From positions 21,392,556 through 21,456,555 of the forward strand of contig CM054167.1 in NCBI GenBank assembly GCA_028751875.1: DNA of 64,000 nucleotides, written 5' to 3'. The position numbers were made by a program, and so were the translations under genes. The notes under the pieces were generated by a model. It saw only the letters and a program-made list of their open reading frames with translations, was not told where the DNA came from and did not search any database. Positions 1 through 13,393 of the stretch are shown here, piece by piece (the stretch's first letter is position 1; the number at the start of each line of letters is the position of its first letter). Source of the stretch: Rapana venosa (Eukaryota > Mollusca > Gastropoda > Neogastropoda > Muricidae).

Positions 1-505
1 CAACACGCACACATACACAAATCTGAATAATACAAACTGATAAAAAATGGTGTGGACAGGTATTAAGCTGCTTTACTGAAAGACAATAATAAAACCACTG
101 TACGTGGCGAAAGCAGCACCTACTGATTAAAACATTCGTTTCGTGCAACATCCATGATTAAATCCAACCCATAGACAGGTAAACACAATAACCACACTCC
201 TATTACAACTACTACTTTACAAAAAGAAAAGTCACACACAATCAAAATGCGTAGTATAGTGATGACGGTCTTTTATAAAAGAACCTGGCTTCAAAATAAC
301 CAGAAGATATTTTGAATAAATACATAAGAGCCTCATACCGCAAGAACGTATCAACTAGCTGAAAATTGTAGAGCTAATCCAATACTTACCCCATACATCA
401 TGTAATAAATTGTTCAAAAAAACAAACAAACCCCGAACAAGTTTTCTTGGTGTGATACTGTTACACAATACTGCAAAATGTCCATCTAAGCCAAAAGCAC
501 CACAT
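1..505. other. Unassigned AT-rich sequence
   Basis: No gene, SINE or tandem repeat is recognised here apart from short A-rich runs. Confidence 0.5.
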
Positions 506-2396
506 CTGCATTAACAGGCTAACCTGCATTAACAGGCTAATCTGCATTAACAGGCTAATCTGCATTAACAGGCTAACCTGCATTAACAGGCTAACCTGCA
601 TTAACAGGCTAACCTGCATTAACAGGCTAACCTGCATTAACAGGCTAATCTGCATTAACAGGCTAATCTGCATTAACAGGCCAACCTGCATTAACAGGCT
701 AATCTGCATTAACAGGCTAATCTGTATTAATTAACAGGCTAATAATAATTAACAGGATAATCTGTATTAATAGGCTGACCTGTATTAACAGGATAATCTG
801 CATAAACAGACTAATCTGCATTAATTAATAGGCTATTCTGTGTTAACAGGTTAACCTGCATTAACAGGCTGACCTGCATTAACAGGCTAATCTGCACTAA
901 CAGGCTAACCTGCATTAACAGGCTAACCTGCATTAACAGGCTAACCTGCATTAACAGGCTAACCTGCATTAACAGGCTAATCTGCAGGCTAACCTGCATT
1001 AACAGGCTAATCTGCATTAACAGGCTAATCTGCATTAACAGGCTAACCTGCATTAACAGGCTAACCTGCATTAACAGGCTAATCTGCAGGCTAACCTGCA
1101 TTAACAGGCTAATCTGCATTAACAGGCTAACCTGCATTAACAGGCCAACCTGCATTAACAGGCTAATCTGCATTAACAGGCTAACCTGCATTAACAGGCC
1201 AACCTGCATTAACAGGCTAATCTGCATTAACAGGCTAATCTGTATTAATTAACAGGCTAATAATAATTAACAGGATAATCTGTATTAATAGGCTGACCTG
1301 TATTAACAGGATAATCTGCATAAACAGACTAATCTGCATTAATTAATAGGCTATTCTGTGTTAACAGGTTAACCTGCATTAACAGGCTGACCTGCATTAA
1401 CAGGCTAATCTGCACTAACAGGCTAACCTGCATTAACAGGCTAACCTGCATTAACAGGCTAACCTGCATTAACAGGCTAATCTGCATTAACAGGCTGATC
1501 TGCATTAACAGGCTAACAGGCTAATCTGCACTAACAGGCTAACCTGCATTAACAGGCTAATCTGCATTAACAGGCTAACAGGCTAATCTGCACTAACAGG
1601 CTAACCTGCATTAACAGGCTAACCTGCATTAACAGGCTAATCTGCATTAACAGGCTAATCTGCATTAACAGGCCAATCTGCACTAACAGGCTAACCTGCA
1701 CTAACCTGTATTAACAGGCTAATCTGCATTAACAGGCTAACCTGCACTAACAGGCTAACCTGCATTAACAGGCTAATCTGCACTAACAGGCTAACCTGCA
1801 CTAACCTGTATTAACAGGCTAACCTGCACTAACAGGCTAACCTGCATTCACAGGCTCATCTGCATTCACAAGCTCATCTACACTAACAGGCTAACCTGCA
1901 CTAACAGGCTAACCTGCACTAACAGGCTAATCTGCATCAACAGGCTAATCTGCACTAACAGGCTAACCTGCACTAACAGGCTAACCTGCACTAACAGGCT
2001 GATCTGCATTAACAGGATGACCTGCATTAACAGGCTAATCTGCATTAACAGGCTAATCTGCATTAACAGGCTAACCTGCATTAACAGGCTAACCTGCATT
2101 AACAGGCTAACCTGCATTAACAGGCTGACCTGCATTAACAGGCTGACCTGCATTAACAGGCTGACCTGCATTAACAGGCTAACCTGCGTTAACAGGCTGA
2201 CCTGCATTAACAGGATGACCTGCATTAACAGGCTAACCTGCGTTAACAGGCTGACCTGCATTAACAGGATGACCTGCATTAACAGGCTGACCTGCATTAA
2301 CAGGATGACCTGCATTAACAGGCTGACCTGCACTAACAGGCTAACCTGCATTAACAGGCTGATCTGCATTAACAGGCTAATCTGCATTAACAGGCT
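506..2396. repeat. 18-bp satellite array, about 100 units
   Basis: Units read CTGCATTAACAGGCTAAC with C/T, A/G and T/C variants; some are 12-bp truncations. Because 18 is a multiple of three, several frames stay open, which explains the low-complexity frames seen there. A block at 721-938 recurs without seen differences at 1239-1456. Confidence 0.97.
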
Positions 2397-3440
2397 TTTC
2401 ACTCCAAAGAGTATCCTCAACCTTACCACACCAAAACACATATTCATTCACATCAAAACCTTCTCTCTCTTACCCTGGGGTGAAATTTTGCATGACTTCT
2501 AACTTGACTTCTTTGAAACTCCCTGAGGAGTCTTAGGTAAACTTTGCCCTGAATTTTTCTAAACAGCGTCTGGAGGCAAGCAAGACCTGGTGGAGCTTAT
2601 ACCTCTCCAGTTTGCAGGGTGCATGCTGGGTAGATCTGTGCCATACCTTCCAATGGTCATTGCTGGCCTACTCTTATAAAAAGGGGGTTAGGATTTTTTA
2701 ACGCATGCGTGTAGACGTTCTGCCTGTGTCCACACACAGGACACTGATTTATAGTCTTTGTTTAGTTTTGGTTGTCTTTTTGATAGATTTCTAAAATAAT
2801 TAACAGATGGTAAACATCTTTAAACAAACAAACAAACAAACAAAAAACCACAAACAAGACAAACCAAGAATGGGTGGTTACAGATTACTGTATATTACTT
2901 TAAGGATTATCATCATCATGTTAGTCATCATCAATAATCAATGCTGTTGTTTGTTTGGTTTTTTTGGTGGCCAGCTGACCTGTCACAGGGTCATACGCAA
3001 AGGGTAAAAACCGATTTTTGTGCTTTCTTTAGAGGCAGTAAGTCGATCCAGTCTTCAAGCAGAAACGTATCACAAAGAAAAACCGCTACACTTCTATATC
3101 ACACACACACACACACACTTGATGACTATGACACAGTGATCATTATTTTCTGGTTCATTGGGAAGTAAGCTCTGCTTACAAATGGAGAGTACAGTGAAAA
3201 CAAACTGAAGCGAAACAAACAAAACATACAGGCTTTTTTCCCCAAAAAAAACAAGAACCACCCCAACAAAAAAACAACAACCACCCAACAACAACAAAAC
3301 AAACAGCTCCCCCCGCCCCCACCCCCCCCCCGTTACAAAAACAGCCAGAAAAGCACAGCTTAATACATAAAGCGAATTACAAATTAATGGAATACAGCCA
3401 CGGTCAGGGGAACGAATGGCCAAATTTATCATTCCCTACA
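2397..3440. other. Unassigned 3' flank
   Basis: No gene or dispersed repeat family is recognised. A short CA run lies at 3100-3118 and a C run near 3308-3332. Confidence 0.5.
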
Positions 3441-3855
3441 AGGTGGCAGGACGGTTAAACGTTCACCTGCCTAACAAGTAAACCGTGAAGGTTCTGGGTT
3501 CCATTCCCGGCCTTGCCCTCCTCTTCCCAGTTTGACCAAAAAAATCAAATTGAATGTCAGAGTGCTTTGGATGAGACTATATACCAAGGCCCAGTGTGAG
3601 AATATGCATAGAGCGTGTCTTGTGCACACATTTAAAAACCCATTCCGCATTTTGGAAGAGTAGGCCATTTCATACTGGTAGGAAAATATGACAACATTTT
3701 AAAAAATAGGCATGCACACAGACGTCGTCATATTGAGACATCATCCTGAAGTCAGAATGCTGCTACCTAAATGGTGTAGTGGGGGGGGGGGGGGGGAACA
3801 CCAAAATATTACCATCGCTGAAACTTGGGAGCTCCATCCAAGGAATGGAGAAAAA
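3441..3855 (+). mobile_element. tRNA-headed SINE, G-head family
   Basis: The head GTGGCAGGACGGTTAA and a B-box-like GGTTCCATTCCC are followed by the shared body (GATGAGACTATA, CAGAGCGTGTCTTG-type segment, GAGTAGGCCATT) and the second body ending in GAGCTCCATCCAAGGAA. A G run at 3780-3796 interrupts it. Confidence 0.75.
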
Positions 3856-3912
3856 AAAAAAAGCCAACCTCCAAAGTCACTCACTTCATGTGTCACAGAG
3901 TGGACAAAGATT

Positions 3913-4215
3913 CTAAATAATAATAATAAATACTAATAAATGGAACTTGTATAGCGCTATATCGTGCAAAGACAAATCAAATTCTCTCCCCTATCTGCCA
4001 CAAACTGCGAAGCGCCACCAGAACGGTGCCGAATGTGGACAAAGGCTGTAAACATTCCACCATTCATGAAGGTAGCCGCATTCTGACTGTGGGGATGTAT
4101 GCTGGGTATGTCCGTTGTTTCCGTAACCCACTGAATGCTGACATGAAACAAATGTGTCCATGGATATTTTGTCCACAGGCGCTCAAAGCTGCCATGTGTG
4201 GGACAGTCACAACAG
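3913..4215 (-). mobile_element. SINE with AGCGCTATA tail
   Basis: The low-coordinate end is a (TAA)n run and TATAGCGCTATATCGTG, the reversed SINE tail. Further right are the GTAGCCGCATTCTGACT and GTGCTGGGTATGT-type body segments shared with other copies. Confidence 0.6.
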
Positions 4216-4344
4216 ATGTAACATACACAACTAACTGAATGAGTAAAAAAGACATGATAGAAAAACGAATGAAAAAAAAAAAAAATGTCCTTGCTTTTTA
4301 AACAGTCCAAAAGATGTCTCTTTCAGACAAACTGGCCCTCATGA

Positions 4345-4420
4345 ATAATAATAATAATAATAATAATAAATGGAATTTATATAGCGCTATATCTTTCAAA
4401 AACAGATCAAAGCGCTTGAA
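4345..4420 (-). mobile_element. SINE tail fragment
   Basis: An (AAT)n run followed by GGAATTTATATAGCGCTATA and CAAAGCGCTT, the common 3' tail in reverse orientation. Confidence 0.65.
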
Positions 4421-5478
4421 AAATAATGAATAAAACAAACTAAAATAGGTTTCGAGACTTTGCTTGTAAAAATGAAAGGGTTAAGTACAGCAAAAGCACG
4501 CACAAAAAAAGAATGTGTGTGTATGTGTGTGTGTTTGTGGGTGGGTGAGAGAGAGAAAGTCATATATATATAGAGAGATACAAAAAAAAGAAAATTTCTA
4601 AGTGTAAGTTCCCATTCAAAGTTTCCACTCTCCACAAAAGGGACATTTTGCAGGTTTGCAGGTAAGATATTTGGACAATGTAAAATTTTATAGACTATAT
4701 CAATATCAATCCCCCCCCCCCCCCCCCCTGCCCTACAAATGTTTACGGTAGATATCACGTGGCTTTTCCGACGAAAATCTCAATTTATGCGGTTGTGAGT
4801 AAGTAACACAGAGAGTAAGTTCAAAGTTGTATCACAGCCAAGAACATAGGCCACGTACGGTCATGTTTTCAAATTGCTTTTACCCCTTTCCATCCTTATA
4901 AATAAATTAAACAAAACAATGGCAAACAAACAAAAAAAGAAAACCCAAACCTAAAAAAACCAACCAAACAAAAAAACCCCAAAAAGGAAACAAAGACTGT
5001 ACACAAACTCACACAAAGCTTAACCAAACACAAAACTTTACCATCACAAAGGAAAGCATTCAAAACAAAACTAGTCAAACTTTTCCCCTCCCAAACCACC
5101 ACCACCACAGTCACAAACACACACTATTTATGGCAACCAGTCCATCAGACAGTGTAGTTCTGATATTTGCTCCGCAACAGCAAAAATTGACACCAGCATG
5201 ATAAAAGCCTCTCGTTATCCCTGAAGCAAACATAAGCACAATAAAAGCTTCTAGTGGGTTTTTATCCTTGAAGAGCCCTTTCTGCTAGCTCATTCACATA
5301 ACACACTCATATATATATGTGTGATATACTGCCATGACATAGCAGTGTTACTGCCAAAAAAAACCCAACCCTTATTAAACAGACTGGCCAGGAGAAAACT
5401 TGTCAACTGACGCATCCCTCGTGTCACCCCTACTCCCCCCTCCCCCACCCCACTACTCCTATGATCACCTTAGACAAG
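4421..5478. other. Unassigned 3' flank
   Basis: AC- and A-rich sequence with a C run near 4712-4729. No gene is supported. Confidence 0.4.
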
Positions 5479-5880
5479 GGACTGATGATGATGATGATGA
5501 TGGTAGTGATGATAGAGATGATGATAGTGATGATGTTGATAGAGATGGTGATGATAGTGATTATGATGATGGTGATGAAGAAGATGATGATAGTGATGTT
5601 GATAGAGATGACAGTGATTAAGATGATGGTGATAGAGATTATGAAGATGATAGAGATGATGATGACGACAGTGATTAGGATGATGGTGAAAGAGATGATA
5701 ATGATAGTGATGAAAAAGATCCTCTCATCACATACCATAGTGATGATGATGGTGATGACACATATCCTCTCATCACATACCATAGTGATGATGATGGTGA
5801 TGACACATATCCTCTCATCACATACCATAGTGATGATGATGATGATAGTATTGACACATATCCCCTCATCACATACCAGC
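5479..5880. repeat. GAT-rich microsatellite with a 45-bp higher-order unit
   Basis: Imperfect GAT/GATA repeats run from 5479. From about 5720 a unit of GATGATGATGGTGATGACAC plus CATATCCTCTCATCACATAC recurs three to four times. Confidence 0.9.
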
Positions 5881-7143
5881 TCAAAGAAAAAGCAAGCGAA
5901 TGGATATAAGAGACAGAAGAAAAAAAAAGAGAAAAACCTTTGACAAGAAACTATGACACCAAAAACCCACCGATTTGTAATCCCAAGCTTGACAAAGTCC
6001 CCGTACTCACAGAGACAGGAGCGCTATCTATCGTCGGGTTTCCAACCTTTAACCACCTAAAGGGTCACTCACCCACAGCCTGCACTCTGTCCGTCTCCCT
6101 CATCACATCCCAGAATCCGTGCCAGACCACAACCACACACCCAGTGAGAAGTCTGCCAGTATGACCATTTTCAAGAACCTTGCCATTTAGGCAGCCATAC
6201 TCTGCCTTCAGAGGAGGAGTGGCGTTTGAATTTCCCGGTAAGTCTGCCGGGTCATGCTGGACATCGATTCAATACTGGCACGAAAATGGACGACGAATCT
6301 GAACAACGACAACAACATGGGAGCCTTGCAGGGACGGGTTTACACAAATGGTGTGTATCTGCTTCCTTCAGTGTCTACTAACCTACAGGTCTAGCTAACT
6401 CCTAGATCTCTCTTTCTCTACTTGTTTCATCTCTATCTGTCCATCAAATCAAACAAGAAATTTAGCTGACATAAAACGCAAGCTAGTTATTTCCAGGTAT
6501 TCACATTTCGATACAGAACCAATCAAACACACAAAATCAATTTTGCTGCGAACATAGTAGCTCCAAACGTATGGCTTGATCAAGTCACCCACTTGATCCA
6601 TTTTGATTTCTCAAACAAACAAACAAAAAATTTTTTTGAGCAAGAAGCTGAGCATTATTGCCATTCAAATGAGTCGTCATGGCAACAATCCACATATAGG
6701 ATCACAAATACTTGCTGTGTGTGGTGCATTCTTTGTGGCCGTGCTATATCTCCTATCATTACTACCGAATTCATCGACTGACTGACGTAGAATACTTCAC
6801 AACATATCAAACTTGACACAGAATTTGCAGACAAATAATGGAAAGATCATCCATGTTGCTAAATCTAAGCCAGATCATCATCAGCAATCCTAACCAAACA
6901 ACTTCTACATACCGATCCACACAACACTGGCAGCAGCTAACATTACATCAATGTCTTATTCACTCTATGTACCAGGTCAACCCAGGACACACTACATGTT
7001 TTACAATCCACATAACGATCCATAGTTTCATACTACCAAAAACAAAAAAGTAGTGCAAAAATGTTTATAAAACTGTTCTGAAGCAATCAAATTCAAAATT
7101 TGAACGTAGCTATTCAAATTTTTATTTTAAGTACAGGGGAGGG
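5881..7143. other. Unassigned 3' flank
   Basis: No supported gene, RNA or repeat family. Short open frames here have no domain signal. Confidence 0.4.
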
Positions 7144-7147
7144 GCGG

Positions 7148-7600
7148 GCTGGACAGCATAGTGGTTACAGCATTCAGCTCGTGGCCTGACAGCCTGGATT
7201 TTTGAGCCACCACTGACGACGCAACCTGTCATCATTAACCATTACACCCAGTGGTGTGTAGGGCAGCAACAAAGCGCTTCCACTCTTGTCTATCCTGGGC
7301 TAACCTAGTCACTGATCCCCAAGAGTGCTGCTGCATGGCCTTCATCTCACTTTCTACAGTCCTCCTCCACGTTGTTTTTTGACCCCCAACCTGTACAAGG
7401 GGATTTTTTTCCCCCCTGGAGTTAACATCGCTGTTAAGTCCACACCGGGGTCCCATGTATGAACACAGCGGAACATCTTGCAGGCACTTTAAAAACTGGT
7501 TGGACCTTCCAGAACAGTAGGCCATTACATGCTGGCAGGAATGGATGGCAACATTTTAAAAAATGCATGCACAGTGGTGTTGTAGTTAAGACCACATTTT
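7148..7600 (+). mobile_element. tRNA-headed SINE split by a retrotransposon tail
   Basis: The head (GCATAGTGGTTACAGCATTC) is separated from its body (GGAGTTAACATC, GAACATCTTGC) by the 7230-7386 insertion, flanked by CAACCTGT on both sides. Confidence 0.7.
7230..7386 (-). mobile_element. Non-LTR retrotransposon C-terminal tail fragment
   Basis: In reverse, the translation includes WRRTVESEMKAMQQHSWG, then VTRLAQDRQEWKRFVAALHT and a stop, the usual end of a non-LTR retrotransposon ORF2. It is flanked by 8-bp duplications at 7222-7229 and 7387-7394. Confidence 0.75.
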
Positions 7601-7960
7601 AAAAAGTTTATTTTATCTTATTCTTTTACATTGAGGGTAATGGAATAAGCACTTATGTGCTTTTTTTACATCCAGTCCTCGTGTGTGTGCAGTTTTGTAA
7701 ATTCTGGCATCCGTTCCCGTCGGCACACAATGGCCTTACTCTTATGAAAAGCTGAACAGGATTTAACGTGTGTGCAAGGTGTTCTGCGTGCATTCGCACA
7801 CAGGGGCCTCAGTTTATAGTCTCATCTGAAAGACTCATCCAAGAGTGAGAATACAGCTCCCTTAACCACAGCCAAAAATGGTCACATACACACACTTTCA
7901 CCATGGGTGACCCTCAGAGCTGTAGCCAAGAAGCAAAAACCCAAAAAGAAAAAAGTATCT
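7601..7960 (-). mobile_element. SINE body copy
   Basis: It contains the reversed body AATGGAATAAGCACTTATGTG, TTTACATCCAGTCCTCGTGT and TATAGTCTCATCTGAAAGAC. The head is missing. Confidence 0.6.
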
Positions 7961-9400
7961 TCAACACAACAGAGGCAGAAAGATTCTAGCCACTCTACTT
8001 TAAACACAAAGTGCAAGTTCTATAAACTGGCAAAAAACCCCACAAGACACACACATAAACAACTGTTTCCCACACAATGTCTTTGATTTGTGTAGATTTC
8101 CACTGGCAAATAAGCTACACACTGACTCACATTATAAATAACTTGCCGATGGGATTCAAAACAGCTTTCTTGCTTTGGTTCCAAAAACAAAACAAAACCC
8201 AACATAACGTTTGGAAGGAAACTGAACTTCTGTAACTAAAAAAATAACTTTTAATGTAAATTTTTTCAAATAAACAGATAATAACTACATCACAATAGCA
8301 GTCCATAACATTAGAAACAACATTCAACATTCGTAAAGTCAAAGTCTACCAATCAAAGATGTAGGCCATAAAAGCAGACTGCAATCTCGGGTATAAGAAT
8401 GTATGTATTAAAGAATGCAGATAAGACTGCCAACATAACAAAAAAACCCAAAACCCCTCAAACAAAAACAAACAAACAAAGACTGCAAACATCAGAGACA
8501 CAATCTTCAACAACGAATGGAACATTTTAGCAAAAAGACCTGAAAGAAATGGTAAAAAAAAAAACACCCAACCAGAACTGAAAAATGCAAAACAAATAAA
8601 ACAGAAAATGTTGGACATTCCAGCAAAGCTGTGAGGCTAAGTTACAAAAAAGTTTTTTTTATATAAAAACTTCCCTCTGTACACTCGTAAAGAACAAACG
8701 TCACATCAATACGGTTATTTCCAATAAAAGACAAGGCATTTTCCAAAATGCAGGGCTCAAACCAACCAAGTTTATTCTAATCCATTTTTCTCTGTTTTTA
8801 GGCACAACATGGGTGTCTACTTAAAAAGAAAAAAAAATCACAAGAAGAGTGCGAAGTCAAATGGACAAAACAATTTAAGTCATCGTTTCAACCTTGGTGT
8901 TTCTACATAACATGATACTCTCTGAAAAAAAAAAAAAACCCAACTAAAAATGTACAGAATATAAGCATCACATTTCATACCATCAGTAATTTTCCGCATG
9001 GTTTCAATCCACAGGTGCGCCTTCATCAAAATAACACAATCCAGCGCTCGCACTTATCAAATATAAACATACACAGATTGATTGATTGATACAAATAAAT
9101 GACTTTATATAAAACACAGGATAATTTCTATACCGATCTAATCACAGAAATGGAAATCTAAGACAGAAGAAAAAGTCCGTAAGATAAAAAGCATGCACAA
9201 ACTGTTACGCATTTGCGAAGTACAAAAAGTAGGCAAGCGAAAAAAAGTTATGAATAATACTCCGCAGACAAGCTTGACAAACACGCTGAAAATGTACAGC
9301 GTGTGGCACAATCATGAGACAGCGTATATATCACCAGCTAAAAAGAGTACAGCTCTATACCAAACAAAGCGCGACGTTAAAAAGACACATGCATATGTAG
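7961..9400. other. Unassigned 3' flank
   Basis: AT-rich sequence with no recognised gene or repeat family. Confidence 0.4.
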
Positions 9401-9419
9401 CATGGAACATGGGTGCACC

Positions 9420-9665
9420 TAACTATGCACACACACACACACACACACACACAGAACCAACTTCCATGTCTTCCTCTGTCACTCACACACACGCACACAA
9501 CCATAATCAAATATGCCCCTCTCTTTCTGCTCACCTCCCCACCCATCCATGCACCCCCCCCCCCCCCCCTCCTCTCACATATCTATCTTCTATGTTTTCC
9601 TCTCTGTGCCTCCTCCTACCTCCTTCTCTCTCTCTCTCTCTCTGCCTCACTCACTCACTCACCCA
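9420..9665. repeat. CA and CT microsatellites with a C run
   Basis: CA repeats at 9426-9453, a C run near 9555-9570 and CT repeats near 9624-9645. Confidence 0.85.
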
Positions 9666-9704
9666 CATCCCAAATCTTGCTGGAGTTGTCTCCTCTCTGT
9701 GTTT

Positions 9705-9990
9705 AATAATAATAATGTATGGAATTTATATAGCGCTGAATCTTGTAAAGCAACAAATCAAAGCGCTTTTTTTTTCCCCCGAGGATAATGGAATAAGCAC
9801 TCATGTGCTTTTTTACATCCAGTCCCCGTGTGTATGCGGTTTTGTAAATTTTGTCATCTGTTCCCACCGGCACACAATGGCCTACTCTTTTGAAAAGCGG
9901 AACAGGATTTAACATGTGCGCAAGATGTTCTGCATGCGTTCGCACACGGGGCCTCGGTTTATAGTCTCATCCAAAGGATGCCTTTCCCTC
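9705..9990 (-). mobile_element. SINE, 5'-truncated
   Basis: A reversed tail (AATAATAATGTATGGAATTT, AGCGCTGAATCTTG) leads into the common body with TTTTTACATCCAGTCCCCGT, CACACAATGGCCTACTC and TATAGTCTCATCC. No tRNA head follows. Confidence 0.8.
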
Positions 9991-10667
9991 TCCTCTATCT
10001 TTCCCCTTGCCATCCCCATTGTTTAGAGTCTTGTACTGGGCGGTAGACCAGTTTAAGCCACGGCTGATTTTTCTGCATGGAATTCAGGCTGCTACTCCTA
10101 AAGAGAGACTGCAACACTACAAAAGCAGAGCCACCTTTTCTTTTCTATTCCTGTCTGCACATGTCTTTGTTTCCCTGTAGGGGGGGGGGCTCTTGTCAAC
10201 AGAAGTCTATGTTTTTGTTTTTTTATTTTGGGTTGTTTTTTAATTGTCAACAGAAGTATCTGCCAGGGCACAACTCTCTTTAAGTGTTGCCATGGGCTCT
10301 CTTACTGAATGCCTGCTATGCTACGCCCAAGATCTCAGTTGATCATCTTCACCAAAAGACAAGCACCCAGGCCACCCACCATTCACGGTGAAGTGGACGG
10401 AGGTAAAAGTTCAGGTTTAGATGGGGATTGAACCTGAAACTGTTTTGCTTTTGAGATGGGGTGTGTTAGCTGTAGACCACCAATCCACCGCCGGTATACA
10501 TGCAGGCTCGCACACGTTTTTTTCTTTTCTTTCTTTTTGCCCCCCCTGCTTAAAACTACATGGACAACCATGCTAACAAACAACTGTGTTTTTCTGGCTT
10601 CACTCTTCTCTTGCAAACACATCCATTATCATTTTTGTGTATGCCCCCCCCCCTCATTCACGCACAA

Positions 10668-10995
10668 GGGAACGGGATAGCCTAGTGGTTAGAACATCGC
10701 GCTCGCAATTTGACGACCCGGGTTCGATTCCCGTTCAAGGGGATATTTTCCTCTGGAGTTAACATCAGTGCAGACTCAACTCTCCCCAAAAGTCCTTCGG
10801 ATGAGACTATAAACCGAGGTCCAATGTGCAAATGCACACAGAACATCTTGCGCACACGTTAAATCCTGTTCCGCTTTTCGTTAAGAGCAGGCCATTGTGT
10901 GCAGGTGGGAACAGATGACAGAATTTACAAAACCGCATACACACGGGGACTGGATGTAAAAAAGCATGTGAGTGCTTATTCCATCATCCTTGATA
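10668..10995 (+). mobile_element. tRNA-headed SINE, A-head family
   Basis: A-box-like GGATAGCCTAGTGGTTAG and B-box GGGTTCGATTCCC, then CTGGAGTTAACATCAGTG and the common body. It ends in CTTATTCCATCATCCTTG without the ATT tail. Confidence 0.85.
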
Positions 10996-10999
10996 TAAA

Positions 11000-12690
11000 A
11001 CAAACAAACAAAAAACCAACCACACCTGCACTCTCTCTCTCTCTATTTCTCTCTCTCATCTCAATGCTTCTGTTAAGTTTCTTCCCCTTCTCTCTCTCAC
11101 ACATGCACACAGTTTTCAAAGCAAACTTTCTGGCCAGTGACAGTTCAGATCCACCTGACGAAATCGGACCGACGTGAAGGCCAAAGTGATGCGACGATCT
11201 TCCACAAAATAAAATAGCAAGCGACCAAAGACAGTGAAAAACGTGGATCGTCTGCCCACATCCCAACTAAACTGGCGACAGCAGTAAATATCCAGTCTAC
11301 AAGTGCAAAATCCTTCAGTGCCCAATGAAAAGTGTCGTCATCGTCATCGTCAGAAGAGTGTAACAGACTAAAACAAAGGCTTTCATTGATTTTTCTCATC
11401 ATATAAAAATTTAAACAATAAGTTCTTCTACCAGCATTCAAACATAATTTCTTCTACAAGTATATGTAAGCACACACACACATGCAAAACATACCACACG
11501 TACAAGCGCGTGCACACGCACATTTACACGCTGAGACTCGGACAGCTTGTCAGTATAATTTCTGTAAATATAGAAAAAAAAGAAAAGAAAAAAAAGCCCT
11601 TGGTGAAATTGCTGATTTTGTACAACGTGGATATGTTTTTGACAACAACATCAACGGTCAATTTCTCTTCCATGAAAGCAACCGGAATGTTCCAAAAATG
11701 GAATTTTCTGAAGTTTGCACTATCCCTCCTCTGGTTCGATTGTGTTAACAATTTTAGGTTTTGACATATATATATATATATACTTTTTTGTTAAAAGCCT
11801 ATTTTCAGTTTTGGCTAGGCTTTCCATCAATCGCGTCTGTATAAAATTTCAATATAGCAATGGATATGTCGTCACAACCCTGTATAAAGCCATTTTCCTT
11901 TTCGTAAATAGTGAACACTTAAAAAAAAAAATTCAATTTTTCGATCCATCATTAAACTTTTTTTTTCTGACTGACATTATTCACACACACACAGTCAAAG
12001 GAGAGAGTATTATGATTTGTTTTTGGATACCACATATTGAAAATATGTAGTCAAGTAAGAATAACAATAACAGCAGCAGCAGCAGTAGTAGTAACAGATA
12101 ACGTAACAGTACCATCCCACGTTGTGGAGATTCACCAAAGTCAGAACTGTCTTCAGGCAGACTGTACAATGCATCGAACAGGAATTTCTGAGCACCGGGG
12201 TGTATGGCCGTTACCATCATAAACATCCAAACCTAACACCATCACATACAAGCTCCGGGGCCCAAGTTTTCTACACCCACAGTCACATTCTTTCAAAAAG
12301 GGCTAAAGTTTTCTATAGCTAAAGTCACAAAACAAGCCTTTCTCCCCAAAACCACTGAAAGTTTTCATGTGCTGAAACTAACGGCCTAAACTTTCTGAAA
12401 AAACCCACAAAAAAACAATAGTAGGCCCATACTATCTTGCATTCAATGACCTCTTAATTAGCAAAACCCAACCTTGAACCGCTGCTTATAATATGTGAGC
12501 GAAACGTGTTTGTTAGTAACATTATTCTGTTTATCAGTTCACGCACTTATATCATCACGCACAGGAATGAAGATTTTTCTGTGAAAATCTATTGTGTACT
12601 TCAAGCATTTGCAGGAAATATTTTTTATGAAGCCAAATACATGGAATGGTAATTGATACGTCACAAGTCTTCTGCTACTAACCCGTGGCT
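11000..12690. other. Unassigned 3' flank
   Basis: No gene is supported. It contains CT and CA runs (11036-11060, 11470-11485), TA repeats near 11766-11782 and a CAG run near 12070-12085. Confidence 0.4.
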
Positions 12691-12769
12691 ACATTTTTTT
12701 TAACCTTGGCTATTTTATACCTTGGCTATTTTTTTAAACCCTTGGCTTTTTTTTTAAACCCTTGGCTAT

Positions 12770-13393
12770 TTTATTAAACCCTTAGCTATTTTATCCTAAG
12801 TGCGTGGCTGCAAAAACTAATTTTAAACTGTCACAATGGTGAAATCTTCCATCCACTTATCTTTATCATTACAAAATAAAACTGAATGTCGCCAAACTCT
12901 TTAAAAAAAAAAAAAATTTAAGTAATCTTTTCTTTCAGATTCATTGCAGAAATCTGCTTTCACTTCTCTTTCTTTTCGATGAAAAGATATACTTGATTAA
13001 TGGCAAAATATTTAGCTTCTTTTTGCTCTTTTCTATCCACCACCCCCTCCCCCCAAAAAAACAAACCAAACCCAAAACTAACACACCTTCCCCACCCCCC
13101 CCAACCAAACCTGATTTATACCAAATCCTACTTCCCTTTTTTGCTATATTTCTGTTTAAAAAAAAAAAGTAAGACTCAAGTTAAAGTTCTGCTGCTAGGT
13201 TTTCTTTTAAAATTAAAGATGTATCTGAAAACTAACAAAAATCCTGTTTGAATTTTTCTTTTCCAACCAAAAAACATATATCCAATTTTGATACAGTTTT
13301 TAAAAAAAACAACCAAAAGCAATCATCCATGCATACATGCGATTTGTCTGCGTGTGTGAGGGTACCCCTGACAAAAACCCGCCTGCTCAGAAA
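12770..13393 (-). other. Probable 3' UTR
   Basis: Sequence after the stop codon to the first canonical AATAAA in gene sense, read as TTTATT at 12770-12775. The true polyadenylation site is not shown and may be further left. A 22-24 bp AT-rich motif containing CTTGGCTATT recurs about five times at 12690-12790. Confidence 0.3.

Noticed and set aside
506..2396. CRISPR array
   Set aside because: There are no unique spacers between repeats and the genome is eukaryotic; it is a satellite.
461..2502. Long frames coding LLMQVS or NRLTCI repeats
   Set aside because: They follow from an 18-bp satellite whose unit is a multiple of three; no gene structure.
5430..5943. Asp- or Met-rich frames on both strands
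   Set aside because: Caused by GAT microsatellite repeats.
9193..9912. Plus-strand frame of 239 codons
   Set aside because: It crosses CA, CT and C runs and a reversed SINE; no domain and no neighbouring exons.
10668..10745. tRNA gene candidate with A and B boxes
   Set aside because: The sequence continues into a SINE body seen in many copies, and no tRNA cloverleaf end is seen. It is a SINE head.
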